Assembly: GCF_000813325.1 (NCBI RefSeq)
Contig: NZ_BBQE01000005.1
Length of the DNA stretch: 64,000 nucleotides
From: Sulfurospirillum cavolei
Lineage (GTDB): Bacteria > Campylobacterota > Campylobacteria > Campylobacterales > Sulfurospirillaceae
Reading direction: 5' to 3' (one strand)
Part shown: positions 33,706-42,664 of the stretch, in pieces
Position numbering within the stretch: position 1 is the first letter of the stretch
Layout of the letters: each line of letters starts with the position of its first letter
Program-made: the position numbers and the translations under genes
The notes under the pieces: model-generated
Databases searched by the model: none
The model's input: only the letters and a program-made list of their open reading frames with translations
What the model was told of the DNA's origin: nothing

Positions 33706-35912
33706 TAGAAATGTACTCCTACCGTTAGCATCACGCTTCTGGGCGCGCCTTGGTAATAACTTGCCGCACCTGCTCGCGTATCGTCCGAAGCACTGATAGC
33801 CGATACATATTCTTTATCGAAAATATTATCCACTTCCAGCGCAACCCTAAGTGTCGCTTTATCGTAAAAATTCTTTTGCGTATAAGCAAACTGAGCGTCG
33901 AATAGCCAACAATCGTCGATTTTATCGTGATTGCCCGCATCGCCGTAACGCTCGCCTAAATACCGTGCCATAGGAATAAATTCGAAACGACCGATTTTAT
34001 ATATTATACCCGTTTTCGCCATCCATTTGGGCGTATCGACGATTTGGTTGTCTTTGGCGTTAAGCGTCGTGCCTTGATAACTAATATCCTCGTCGTAAGT
34101 AAAGTGTACATAGGTCGGATTGACGAAGAACGTTAATTCGTCGTTAATAAAAGCGTTGATTTCCGTCTCGATACCGTAGCTGGTGGCTTTTCCGATATTT
34201 TGCTGATAGCTAATCGGCGAACCGCCCGAGAGTACCCTGCTATCGGAAACATTGGTCAGAAGGTTTGTGTGTTTTCCGTAAAACAAGGTCGGCGCAATTT
34301 CGAAGCTATCGTTTTTGTAACGTACGCCTACGTCGAAATTATCCGATTTCTCAAGATCATATCCGTCGAAAAGGTCTTGAACGCTTACTCCTGCGGCTTG
34401 AAACTGCGTGCGATAAGTATTGTACGTGTTCATGATCGGCATGTACGAGTAAGGTCGAATAAAGCTTTTACCGTAATTGGCATACGTTTGCCATGCGGCA
34501 TCGAAATTATATGAGACGCCAAACGTCGGTAAAACGATCGAATAGGTTTCGCCGTCTCGATCCAAATCGCTTGCCCTAACCAGTCCGTAAGGTGCGGAAG
34601 TGCTTGTCGTATAGCCTAAGCTGTCGGCATCTTCGAAACGAAAATATTTTAATCCGCCTTGCCAACTAAAGTCGCCGACGTTTCCGGAGAGTTTGAGGTA
34701 AGGACTATTAAGATAGGTGTCGCCCGAAGTACCGACGACGCCCATCCCTCGATACGAGAGCCCCGAAGAGGTGATGGCATAATTTTCGGTTGAGATTTCC
34801 ATCAGCGATTTTTCGAAATGATAGCCGACCACCGCCTTAAACAGGTCGTAACGGGCTTCAAGTTCGCTCATCATACCGTAACGCTCGATGTCGCGAACGC
34901 GTTTTTGAACCCTTCCTCCGTTGCTGGTGACGCCTTGGTAGATTTCGGTATCTTCTTTGGAGTAGTAGGGCTTCAGATTTAAGGCGTAGGTATCGTTAAA
35001 CGAATGCGTTAAAATTGCTATCAGGTCATCGTTTTGATATTCGCCTTTGTTGTAGTCGTAGTAGTAAATATCTTGCGCCGCGCTTCCCGTCAAGGCTTTA
35101 TTATAATCGACGTTGTAGTTGGCTTTAAGATTTTGGGTTTGCGCATACGAAAGCGGTCGGTATAAATTTTGGTCTTGGTCGTTATGGTTGTACCACAATT
35201 TAAGCGTCGTCGCTTCGCCGATCGGTTGGACGAGAGAAAAGTTGGCGTTGACTCTAGGTCCTAAGTCGCCGTCTCCTCGCCATTTGTCGGCTTGCGCGTA
35301 GGAGATAGCTCCCGAGACACGCGTACCGCTTTCATTAAGAATACCGCTATCGAGCCTAAAATAACTTCGCGTATAGTGATCGCTCCCGATCGTTTGCGAG
35401 AGGTCAAAGCCGAACGCTTCTTGTGCCCATCTGGGATGCAACGTAATCGCACCGCCTCTGGAACCTACACCTGTGCCGATATCCGAAGGCACACCGCCTT
35501 TATAGATCGAAAGCGATTCCATATTTTCCATATCGTAGAGATAATCTCTAGGTCCGATGGGATTTCCGCCGTAATTGGGAACGCCCTCTACCGTCAATGC
35601 GCCCATAGAACTTCTAACGCCGCGCATCCGTACGGTACTTTGTTCGATCGCAAGACCGCTACTATCGACATTTTCGACGCTAACGCCCGGTAAAATCGAT
35701 AAGGTTTCGTAAACGCTCGTCGTTGCCTTGACGCCTTGAATCTCTATGCCTTTTTGCGTCACTTCACTGCCCGTGTAGACGCTTTCTCCCGTTTGTTTCG
35801 TCGGATTAATCAGACGTTCCGCTTCCACTTCCACCGTTTCGAGATCGACACCGTAAAGCGTCGAAAGGCTCAAAGCGGCAAACGATACCTTTAGCCAATG
35901 CTTGTGTTTCAA
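33705..35912 (-). CDS. TonB-dependent outer-membrane receptor
   Basis: A 735-residue receptor with a signal peptide (about residues 1-21), a plug domain (about 40-165; GVKATTSVYETLSILPGVSV, then VRMRGVRSS) and a 22-strand barrel ending in the terminal aromatic residue (GVHF). A Ton box may be the LETVEVEAE region just after the signal peptide. I start at the TTG at 35912, because a strong GGGGGGAG ribosome site lies directly upstream; the frame is open to a GTG at 35933 with no such site. First gene of receptor-FmdE-exbB-exbD-tonB. The ligand is unknown; metal chelates (nickel, cobalt/cobalamin, iron) are all possible. Confidence 0.92.
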   Translation of the reverse strand: MKHKHWLKVSFAALSLSTLYGVDLETVEVEAERLINPTKQTGESVYTGSEVTQKGIEIQGVKATTSVYETLSILPGVSVENVDSSGLAIEQSTVRMRGVRSSMGALTVEGVPNYGGNPIGPRDYLYDMENMESLSIYKGGVPSDIGTGVGSRGGAITLHPRWAQEAFGFDLSQTIGSDHYTRSYFRLDSGILNESGTRVSGAISYAQADKWRGDGDLGPRVNANFSLVQPIGEATTLKLWYNHNDQDQNLYRPLSYAQTQNLKANYNVDYNKALTGSAAQDIYYYDYNKGEYQNDDLIAILTHSFNDTYALNLKPYYSKEDTEIYQGVTSNGGRVQKRVRDIERYGMMSELEARYDLFKAVVGYHFEKSLMEISTENYAITSSGLSYRGMGVVGTSGDTYLNSPYLKLSGNVGDFSWQGGLKYFRFEDADSLGYTTSTSAPYGLVRASDLDRDGETYSIVLPTFGVSYNFDAAWQTYANYGKSFIRPYSYMPIMNTYNTYRTQFQAAGVSVQDLFDGYDLEKSDNFDVGVRYKNDSFEIAPTLFYGKHTNLLTNVSDSRVLSGGSPISYQQNIGKATSYGIETEINAFINDELTFFVNPTYVHFTYDEDISYQGTTLNAKDNQIVDTPKWMAKTGIIYKIGRFEFIPMARYLGERYGDAGNHDKIDDCWLFDAQFAYTQKNFYDKATLRVALEVDNIFDKEYVSAISASDDTRAGAASYYQGAPRSVMLTVGVHF

Positions 35913-35953
35913 AACTCCCCCCTTTAATAACACGTATTTTTTTAAAATAATTC

Positions 35954-35984
35954 GTATTACTATAGGTTAATTAAGCTGTAATAC
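35954..35984. promoter_or_regulatory. Long-spaced dyad before the TonB receptor gene
   Basis: GTATTAC (35954-35960) and its perfect inverted copy GTAATAC (35978-35984) are 17 bases apart, with the self-complementary TTAATTAA in the middle. It lies about 40 bases before the receptor start codon, in an otherwise A/T-rich promoter region. Widely spaced GTRT-type arms resemble operators of the nickel regulator NikR more than a Fur box. Assignment to a regulator is inference. Confidence 0.5.
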
Positions 35985-36040
35985 AAATAAATTATAAATA
36001 ATATTTTTAACAAATTCAAATATTATTATGCGCCAAAGCC

Positions 36041-36829
36041 CTAGTGACGGTGTCCTTGAGCGATAGATTCATGGTGATGTCCGTAATAAACGAAGGTATG
36101 CCCTTCACTGACATGTAAGGATGCGGAGACCTCAAAGAGTTCCTCGAGCATTGAAGCTTGGATATGCGAGGTCTCAATATCGTGCAGTAACGTGCCTTGT
36201 TTGAGCATTAAAAGGCGATCGGTGTAATGAACGGCGTGTTGAATGTCGTGCAGAACGATGAAGGTTATAAGCCCTTTTTCACGCGTCAGTCGATGGATGG
36301 CTAGAAGCATTTCAAGTTGGTTTTTAGGGTCTAAGTGTGAGATCGGCTCGTCCAACAGTAAAATTTTCGGTTCTTGCAATAATGCCGATGCAATCATCAC
36401 TTTTTGACGTTCGCCGCCGCTGAGTTCGGTGACGCTCATCTCAAGAAGCGCAAGAAGGTCAAATTGCTCGATGCTTTGCGCGATGAGGCGTTTATCGGTT
36501 CGCGAAAGCTTGATTCCGCTGTGGGCACGACGTCCGAGTTCCAAAACTTCCAACGTCGTCGCTTGCGAGGGCGTATTGAATTGAGAGACGTAGGCGATAT
36601 AGCGTGCTAGTTCCGCCGCTTTTAAACGACTCAGATCCACGTCGTCTAGCATCACGGTACCCAAAGGGGAGGGAATGAGTCCTACCAGATGTTTTAAAAG
36701 CGTACTTTTGCCCGCTCCGTTAGGACCGATGAGCCCTACGACTTCGCCTTCGCGTGCCGTACACGAAACGGCTTTGAGAAGCTCTTTATCTTTTAAACGG
36801 TAAGTAAGATCGTGAAGGTAAAGGCTCAT
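36041..36829 (-). CDS. ABC importer ATPase, FecE/BtuD type
   Basis: The ATP-binding subunit of a metal-chelate importer. Walker A is GPNGAGKSTL, the signature is LSGGERQKV, Walker B is ILLLDEP, and the switch His is in IVLHDIQHA. The ATG at 36829 overlaps the permease stop as ATGA, and gives 262 residues; the reading frame upstream of it is only the shadow of the permease gene. The C-terminus is His-rich (YYGHHHESIAQGHRH), which could bind a metal and hints at nickel, cobalt or zinc as cargo. Confidence 0.93.
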   Translation of the reverse strand: MSLYLHDLTYRLKDKELLKAVSCTAREGEVVGLIGPNGAGKSTLLKHLVGLIPSPLGTVMLDDVDLSRLKAAELARYIAYVSQFNTPSQATTLEVLELGRRAHSGIKLSRTDKRLIAQSIEQFDLLALLEMSVTELSGGERQKVMIASALLQEPKILLLDEPISHLDPKNQLEMLLAIHRLTREKGLITFIVLHDIQHAVHYTDRLLMLKQGTLLHDIETSHIQASMLEELFEVSASLHVSEGHTFVYYGHHHESIAQGHRH

Positions 36830-37869
36830 CGGCGGCGTCCTTGCGATACGAGAAGGTATAATAAAAGCGGCGCACCGATAAACGACGTTAAAATGCCCAC
36901 CGGAAGCGTTACGGGATGCAAAAGCATACGTGCGGCGAGATCGGCGCCCAAAAGCAACGCTCCGCCGCATAAAGCCGAAAGCGGTATCAACGCTCCGTGC
37001 GCGCTTCCTAAGACAAGACGTACCGCATGCGGTGCGATGAGCCCGATAAAGCCGATAATCCCGAAAAAGGCAACGGCGATAGCGGTACAAAGCGTCGAAA
37101 AAAGAATGACGCCGATACGAAAACGCTTGACTTCCACGCCTTTGTTAAACGCGTTTTCGTCTCCAAACGCCAATGCGTCGAATTTCCAATGCGACGCCCA
37201 GAGATAAAGAAGCGAAGGAATCAAAAAAAGTACCATCGCTCCAAGCGTCATAGCGTTGGCTTTGCTTAAATCTCCAAATGTCCAAAAAAGCGTTGCGGCG
37301 GCATTAATATCGCTGGTAAAGTATTGTAAAAACATCGTTCCCGCATGAAACAAAGAGCCCAATCCCACGCCCGCCAAGATCAAAGTGTGCGGAATCATGC
37401 CCACAAAATGCGAAATCCATAAGATGAGTAGCGCGCACACGATGCTTGCGCCGAAGGCAAAAAGCGCGATATTGAGTTTGAGCCACAGAGGATGCGTCGA
37501 AATGTCGGAAGCACTAAGCGCGATGATCGCAAATGCCGCCCCAAATCCCGCCGCTTGCGAAATGCCCAAGGTAAAAGGCGAAGCGAGCGGGTTACGTAAG
37601 ACGCCTTGCATCGCCGCCCCCGAGAGTCCTAAAAGCATACCGACGAGCAATCCGGCGAGTGCGCGCGGTAAGCGTATGGAAAAAAGTATCATCGAAAAGC
37701 TTCCGGAGGAAGGCTCCAGACCGATGAGTTTGAGCGTATCGCGTACGACGACACCTCCCGTTCCGCTAATCATATTGAGCCATAACAGAAGGATAATCGT
37801 CAGCGACAAGAACGCAAAAAGTCCGAATCGCTTGAGCGTGCGCTTGCGATACAAAAGGTGCAAACTCAT
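36826..37869 (-). CDS. ABC importer permease, FecCD/BtuC family
   Basis: A 347-residue membrane protein with about ten spans. FecCD-family sequences are present: RLPRALAGLLVGMLLGLSGAAMQG, NPLASPFTLGIS, and GFIGLIAPHAVRL before the ATPase-coupling helix. It works as a homodimer with the adjacent ATPase and binding protein. The ATG at 37869 overlaps the binding-protein stop codon as ATGA. Members carry iron siderophores, haem, cobalamin or other metal chelates. Confidence 0.95.
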   Translation of the reverse strand: MSLHLLYRKRTLKRFGLFAFLSLTIILLLWLNMISGTGGVVVRDTLKLIGLEPSSGSFSMILFSIRLPRALAGLLVGMLLGLSGAAMQGVLRNPLASPFTLGISQAAGFGAAFAIIALSASDISTHPLWLKLNIALFAFGASIVCALLILWISHFVGMIPHTLILAGVGLGSLFHAGTMFLQYFTSDINAAATLFWTFGDLSKANAMTLGAMVLFLIPSLLYLWASHWKFDALAFGDENAFNKGVEVKRFRIGVILFSTLCTAIAVAFFGIIGFIGLIAPHAVRLVLGSAHGALIPLSALCGGALLLGADLAARMLLHPVTLPVGILTSFIGAPLLLYLLVSQGRRR

Positions 37870-38891
37870 AAAGGCGGATACTGCAATTGAGATAAAAGCT
37901 TCGCACCGTGTTGCGGGTAAAACGCCTCGTAGATTTTTTCCGCTTCGGCTTTGACCTCGACTTTGGCGCCTAGACCGCTTGCGATTTGCCATGCGATGAC
38001 GAAGAGGTTTTCGATATTGGTGCTGTAGTAGTTATAGCCTAAAACGGTTTTGAGCTGTGCCGTTTTGTACGCGCTTAGCGAATCATACAAGGCTTTGTGT
38101 TCTTGGTACTCCTCTTGAATTTTGGTTTGACCGAAAAGATCGACGAAAATGATTTCCGGATCGCTTTTCAAGAGAGCCTCTAACTCGATAAACCGGTGCC
38201 CTTTGAGTTTTGTCTGTTCAAAAACGCAGTTTTTGAGCCCGAGAAGCGCAAACGGAGGATAATCCACTTCGGTACTCGTGAGCCCTTGGACGCCTTTATA
38301 GCCTACGCCGCCGACGTAAACACGTTTTTTCTCCAACGAAAGCGAACGTAAGGTTTTTTCTTGATTTTCGATAAACGCGACGAGGCTTTGCGCGCGCGGT
38401 AGCGTTTGCGTGATTTCCCCTAAGAGCAGAAGCGACTTTTTGACCTCTTCAAGATTTTTTTCTTCCGTACCGCCGTAAGACGCGCCGTAGCTTAGGGCAA
38501 TAATCGGTATATGCGTTTTAGAAGCGATCGTCTCGATTTGGTTTTGATCGACGAACGAAGTGACGATGAGGTCGGGTTGAAGCGTCAGCAAGGCTTCCAT
38601 GTCGGGCATTTTACCCGGACCCCCCGGACCGATTAACGGAAGTTTGTCGATGGCTTCGGCGCTCATAAACGTACGGTACGGCGATAAAAAGGAGGACTCT
38701 TTTTCGATTTTTTCAATGCCGACCAAACGGGTATTGAGTCCCAAATACGTTCCCAAACGCAATGCGCCCGGACCTAAAAAAACCAATCGGGACGTTGTGC
38801 CGATTTCAACGTTTCGACCGAGCATATCCGTATACGATTGAGCGAAAAGCGTACCGGCGAAAAGCAGGCACGCAAGGATTATTTTTTCCAT
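37866..38891 (-). CDS. Periplasmic metal-chelate binding protein, BtuF/FepB type
   Basis: A 341-residue solute-binding protein with a signal peptide (cleavage near residue 17, after LFA). The class III fold is indicated by RLVFLGPGALRLGTYLGL, DMEALLTLQPDLIVTSFVDQ and the long helix linking two lobes. It starts inside the end of the methyltransferase gene (13-base overlap). The ligand cannot be read from the sequence; GPGGPGKMPD is a notable Gly/Pro-rich loop near the cleft. Confidence 0.92.
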   Translation of the reverse strand: MEKIILACLLFAGTLFAQSYTDMLGRNVEIGTTSRLVFLGPGALRLGTYLGLNTRLVGIEKIEKESSFLSPYRTFMSAEAIDKLPLIGPGGPGKMPDMEALLTLQPDLIVTSFVDQNQIETIASKTHIPIIALSYGASYGGTEEKNLEEVKKSLLLLGEITQTLPRAQSLVAFIENQEKTLRSLSLEKKRVYVGGVGYKGVQGLTSTEVDYPPFALLGLKNCVFEQTKLKGHRFIELEALLKSDPEIIFVDLFGQTKIQEEYQEHKALYDSLSAYKTAQLKTVLGYNYYSTNIENLFVIAWQIASGLGAKVEVKAEAEKIYEAFYPQHGAKLLSQLQYPPL

Positions 38892-39634
38892 GAGATGAGT
38901 TTCACTCCTGAGGTGGTTTCAAAGGCGACATCGCCGTTTGCGTTTTGCATCGACGTTATGATCGACTTTAGGGCTTGCATGTTCGGATGGGTGCGGTTGA
39001 TGCGAAGATGCCATAAAACCGACTCCAACGCTCTATCGTAAGGCATTACATGTAAACGCGTATCTTCCAAATAACGTTCATCATATGCGATACGATTTTG
39101 CTCTAGCCACCGAAGGATCAATTCGGAGCCTAACGGGGCCTTGAGCGTTAGTCCGTGTGCTTCAAACACGGGATTTAGTAAACCGGAGATGCGCTTTCCC
39201 GCCCATCCCAGATAAACACACGCATGTGACGAAAGGGCGTTAAAACGCTCGATATGTTCGGGCGTTTGGAGTGCTGGGGACATCGAAGAGAAGCAAATAT
39301 CGAAAGTTCGGTCGGTTTGAAAATCATCCCACGTCCCGCAAAAAAAGTCGAATTTATCCCCAAGGTTTGCTTGATCGGCGTCTTCTTTGAGGACGTTTAG
39401 CATCTCTTGGGAGAGATCAAGTGCGCTTACATGTAAGGCTTTGTGTGCGAAGTGAAGCGTGTAAACACCCGTACCGCATCCTACGTCCAAAAGCGTTTTC
39501 CCTTCAAAGTCGATACCGTTTTGCGCGAGCGATTGAAAGATGCGCCGTTGAAACTCCGAGAGGTTTAAAGAAAAGCGCGGATACTGTTTGGCTTTTTGAT
39601 CCCATAAGGAGCGGTTTGCGGAGGCGTTGAACAT
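38879..39634 (-). CDS. Class I SAM-dependent methyltransferase
   Basis: A 251-residue methyltransferase; motif I LLDVGCGTGVYTLHFA is at about residues 47-62, with ALDLSQEML as the acidic loop after strand 2. It is the first gene of the ABC-importer operon, overlapping the binding-protein gene. A methyltransferase fixed at the head of a metal-chelate importer could modify a metallophore or the imported corrinoid, but it could also be a tRNA or small-molecule enzyme. Function unassigned. Confidence 0.85.
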   Translation of the reverse strand: MFNASANRSLWDQKAKQYPRFSLNLSEFQRRIFQSLAQNGIDFEGKTLLDVGCGTGVYTLHFAHKALHVSALDLSQEMLNVLKEDADQANLGDKFDFFCGTWDDFQTDRTFDICFSSMSPALQTPEHIERFNALSSHACVYLGWAGKRISGLLNPVFEAHGLTLKAPLGSELILRWLEQNRIAYDERYLEDTRLHVMPYDRALESVLWHLRINRTHPNMQALKSIITSMQNANGDVAFETTSGVKLISWKK

Positions 39635-39648
39635 TTTTAGACCCCATA

Positions 39649-39677
39649 AATAATACCAATTCTATTTTGATATTATT
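39649..39677. promoter_or_regulatory. Dyad in the promoter of the ABC-importer operon
   Basis: AATAATA (39649-39655) and TATTATT (39671-39677) are perfect inverted repeats 15 bases apart, 15 bases before the methyltransferase start codon. The position at the promoter suggests an operator. A/T-only arms are weak evidence because such sequence arises easily in A/T-rich DNA. Confidence 0.35.
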
Positions 39678-39718
39678 TTAGCGTTCCTCGCGTTAATCAA
39701 ACCTGAAAACCAAACCGA

Positions 39719-41389
39719 CTAGCTTTTGGGTTTATACCCGATTCTAAATCCGCCCCAGTGACGAGCGCGTACATAGATCGGAATGGAAATATCATGCATA
39801 ATATCGCCGTTTTCACGGATATAAGTTTGCAGTAAAACGCGTTTTTCGTGATTGGCTCCGCGAACGCCGTTATCGGTAAAGATACGTTTCGAGCGGTTTT
39901 GGAAAAGGTCTTTTTGGTAATCGCCGCTAAGCGGTGCTCGTGCGTTATGCGTAGAGATGTATCCTGATTTGTGCATGGCTACGGCATAAAAAAGCGTTTG
40001 CATATTTTCTTTCATTAACGTATCGACAACGGTGGGAAACGCTTGATCGGTAAAAGCGTCGTAGCGATTGGTAAATTTTTGCGGGTTGGTACCCTCAATC
40101 GGCTTGAAATTCGTGTCGAAAATATCGTCGATACTGAGTTGACCGCGTTGAATCGCCTCTTCAAAAATCGCTTCGATCGCTTTTTTCGCACCGAGGCATT
40201 TTTGGTACATCTGCTCGTGGTACTCGTCCATCGCAAACGCGCTGAGATTTTCGTGTGCGCTTTCGGCACTGCCGATGATGGCTTGCGTTTGCCCCGAGAT
40301 CGACTTCATCTCTTTCGTGCCCGATTCAAGCTGGTCGCTGATTTTATCGATCGCATCGCGAATCGTGAGCAATTGGTCGCTGTTGTAATGTGAACTTGTC
40401 GCGATGCGATCGATTTGCTCTTCGATTTTTTCGGCGTTTTGAATAAAGTTTTTGATCTCCTCTCCCACACTTTGAACCGTTTGCGACGCGCGATCGATTT
40501 CATGACGCAAGGCTTCGATGCTGCTAAAAACGTCGATCGTGTCTTGTTGAATCTGCTTGACGATAATCGTCACTTCGTTGGTCGATTTGGACGTGCGCTC
40601 GGCAAGGTTGCGTACTTCGTCCGCTACGACGGCAAATCCTCTACCGTGTTCTCCCGCCCGTGCGGCTTCGATAGCGGCGTTTAGTGCTAAAAGATTGGTT
40701 TGATCGGCAATGTCGTCGATGACGGTCGTCACGTTTTGAATGTTCAGCGATTTTTCTTTGAGCTCGTTGACTTTGCGCGAAGCATCGGCGGTTTGCACAT
40801 TAATATTCGCCATATTGGCGATAATCTCGCTTAATTCTTGAACGCTTTTTTTACTTTCGCTCATGGAGAGTTTGGCAAACGAAGAGGCGTCTTGGGAGTT
40901 GGTGCTGACGCGATTGACATGTTCAAAAATATTTTGAGCCGATTCGGAAATCTTACCGATAGAATGGGCTTTTTCTTCCAATTTTTTGGACATCGCATCG
41001 ATGGAAAACATCAAGCGCGCCGTTGAAATCGAATTGCGTGCGGCACTGTTGGAATAGTGCTCGCTCAACTCGATCAGCAAGGCGATGAGCTCATAAGGCT
41101 CGCCCAGAAGTTCTCGAATAAGAGGTTCGTCTTTTTCAAGTGCGTTAAAAGAGTGTTTCGTCTTCTCCCGTGCGCTTTTCGCGCGTGCTTTGAGGTCGCT
41201 AAACAACCGTATCGCTTGAGAAAGTGGGCGGATCATTTTGACGTATGCCGTAAGCACGAAAGAGAGTAAAAGTCCGACTTCCAAGCCAAGTGCGAGAAAA
41301 ACGGGTGCTCCCCACACGACGCTTAAGGCGATGCATACCGATGCGATGATAAAAAAAGAGCCGAGCAGCCGATAAGAACGTTCTAACAT
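39719..41389 (-). CDS. Methyl-accepting chemotaxis protein with C-terminal sensor domain
   Basis: A 556-residue chemoreceptor. Two close membrane spans near the N-terminus (about residues 7-25 and 29-47) leave almost no periplasmic domain. The signalling hairpin DQTNLLALNAAIEAARAGEHGRGF lies near residue 235. The last 150 residues form a separate soluble domain, with MHKSGYISTHNARAPLSGD and the ending RARHWGGFRIGYKP, known from receptors that carry their sensor at the C-terminus. It should therefore sense a cytoplasmic or membrane-derived cue. The ATG at 41389 is chosen because the upstream in-frame part is basic and lacks a span. Confidence 0.9.
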   Translation of the reverse strand: MLERSYRLLGSFFIIASVCIALSVVWGAPVFLALGLEVGLLLSFVLTAYVKMIRPLSQAIRLFSDLKARAKSAREKTKHSFNALEKDEPLIRELLGEPYELIALLIELSEHYSNSAARNSISTARLMFSIDAMSKKLEEKAHSIGKISESAQNIFEHVNRVSTNSQDASSFAKLSMSESKKSVQELSEIIANMANINVQTADASRKVNELKEKSLNIQNVTTVIDDIADQTNLLALNAAIEAARAGEHGRGFAVVADEVRNLAERTSKSTNEVTIIVKQIQQDTIDVFSSIEALRHEIDRASQTVQSVGEEIKNFIQNAEKIEEQIDRIATSSHYNSDQLLTIRDAIDKISDQLESGTKEMKSISGQTQAIIGSAESAHENLSAFAMDEYHEQMYQKCLGAKKAIEAIFEEAIQRGQLSIDDIFDTNFKPIEGTNPQKFTNRYDAFTDQAFPTVVDTLMKENMQTLFYAVAMHKSGYISTHNARAPLSGDYQKDLFQNRSKRIFTDNGVRGANHEKRVLLQTYIRENGDIMHDISIPIYVRARHWGGFRIGYKPKS

Positions 41390-41624
41390 GTCAAAGCCTT
41401 TGCGGTTCAAAAGTGTTATGGTAAAGAAGGCATGTATTTCATAGATTTTCCGTAAAATCCGGCGCTTAAGAAGTCTTGAGAATTTTGCTTTCAAGACGCG
41501 TAAGAGCTCTACGGAGCATAACGTACTTTGTATGATAAAGATATGATAGCCGATCGTATGCTAAAGGTTGAAGCGTTTCGTGTTTAATTTTTACACTCTC
41601 AACAAAAAAAGAGCAAAATTAAGC

Positions 41625-41630
41625 TAAAAT
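41625..41630 (+). promoter_or_regulatory. -10 box of galU
   Basis: TAAAAT lies 29 bases before the galU GTG start, with a T-rich stretch upstream as is common for campylobacterotal promoters. Confidence 0.45.
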
Positions 41631-41658
41631 TTCACATTTAATTTTTTAGGAGGATACG

Positions 41659-42528
41659 GTGTCCGGTATCTCGAAATTTAGTAAAATCAATAACCTTAAA
41701 TCCGTTAAAAAATGTCTTTTCCCCGCCGCAGGCTACGGTACGCGCTTCTTACCCGCAACCAAAGCAATGCCCAAAGAGATGTTGCCCGTTTTAACCAAAC
41801 CTTTGATTCAATACGGCGTCGAAGAGGCGGTGAGTGCGGGAATCGACACGATGGCAATCGTTACGGGACGCGGTAAGCGCGCGATTGAAGACCACTTTGA
41901 CGTCAGTTACGAATTGGAACATCAGATCAAAGGAACGTCCAAAGAGAGCTATTTGACCGAGATCCGAAACCTGATTGACAATTGTACGTTCAGCTACACG
42001 CGACAAGTCGAGATGAAAGGGTTGGGACACGCGATTTTAACGGGAAAAACCCTGATCGGCGACGAACCGTTTGCCGTCATTTTAGCCGACGACTTGTGCG
42101 ACAATAACGAAGACGATCCGGTTTTGAAACAGATGGTTGAAGTGTACGAAAAATACCGTTGTTGCGTCGTCGCCATCGAAGAAGTGCCCAAAGAAGAGAC
42201 CAACAAATACGGCGTCATCGACGGTCGCATCGTGGACGGGAACCCTTCGGTTTTGCGCGTCTCCAATATGGTCGAAAAACCCGATCCCAAAGATGCTCCG
42301 ACCAATTTGGCGATTATCGGACGCTATATTTTAATTCCCGAAATTTTTGAAGTCATCGAAAACACTAAACCCGGCAAAGGCGGCGAGATTCAAATTACCG
42401 ACGCGTTGTTGGAGCTGGCAAAACAAGGCAAAGTTATCGCTTATAAATTTCAAGGCAGACGCTTTGACTGCGGTTCGATCGAAGGCTTTGTCGAAGCGAC
42501 CAATTACTTTCACGATAAACTCAAATAA
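41659..42528 (+). CDS. galU: UTP-glucose-1-phosphate uridylyltransferase
   Basis: GalU makes UDP-glucose for surface polysaccharides. The nucleotide-binding motif FPAAGYGTRFLPATKAMPKEMLPV is at about residues 21-44, followed by KPLIQYGVEEA and the LADDLCD metal site. The 289-residue length is normal. It starts with GTG after a perfect AGGAGG site. A strong hairpin terminator follows, so it is monocistronic. Confidence 0.97.
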   Translation: MSGISKFSKINNLKSVKKCLFPAAGYGTRFLPATKAMPKEMLPVLTKPLIQYGVEEAVSAGIDTMAIVTGRGKRAIEDHFDVSYELEHQIKGTSKESYLTEIRNLIDNCTFSYTRQVEMKGLGHAILTGKTLIGDEPFAVILADDLCDNNEDDPVLKQMVEVYEKYRCCVVAIEEVPKEETNKYGVIDGRIVDGNPSVLRVSNMVEKPDPKDAPTNLAIIGRYILIPEIFEVIENTKPGKGGEIQITDALLELAKQGKVIAYKFQGRRFDCGSIEGFVEATNYFHDKLK

Positions 42529-42536
42529 CTCGATTT

Positions 42537-42592
42537 GACGCCTTATACAGGGCTTTGCATAAGGCGTCGCCCTCTTTTTCTCTTTCTTTGTT
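42537..42592 (+). terminator. Intrinsic terminator of galU
   Basis: GACGCCTTAT (42537-42546) pairs perfectly with ATAAGGCGTC (42559-42568) around a 12-base loop, and a T-rich tail (CTCTTTTTCTCTTTCTTTG) follows. A classical rho-independent terminator. Confidence 0.88.
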
Positions 42593-42628
42593 TCACAGAA
42601 GATAAACCCTTTATTAGCTTCCGTAAGT

Positions 42629-42634
42629 TATAAT
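42629..42634 (+). promoter_or_regulatory. -10 box of pyrG
   Basis: A perfect TATAAT 31 bases before the pyrG start codon, behind the galU terminator. It would drive pyrG and recJ. Confidence 0.55.
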
Positions 42635-42664
42635 CAGAGCATTAAAAAATAATGAGGCGGAACG

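Noticed and set aside
36830..37090. An N-terminal Arg-rich extension of the ABC ATPase
   Set aside because: It is only the shadow of the permease gene; the ATGA overlap at 36829 and the domain start fix the true beginning.
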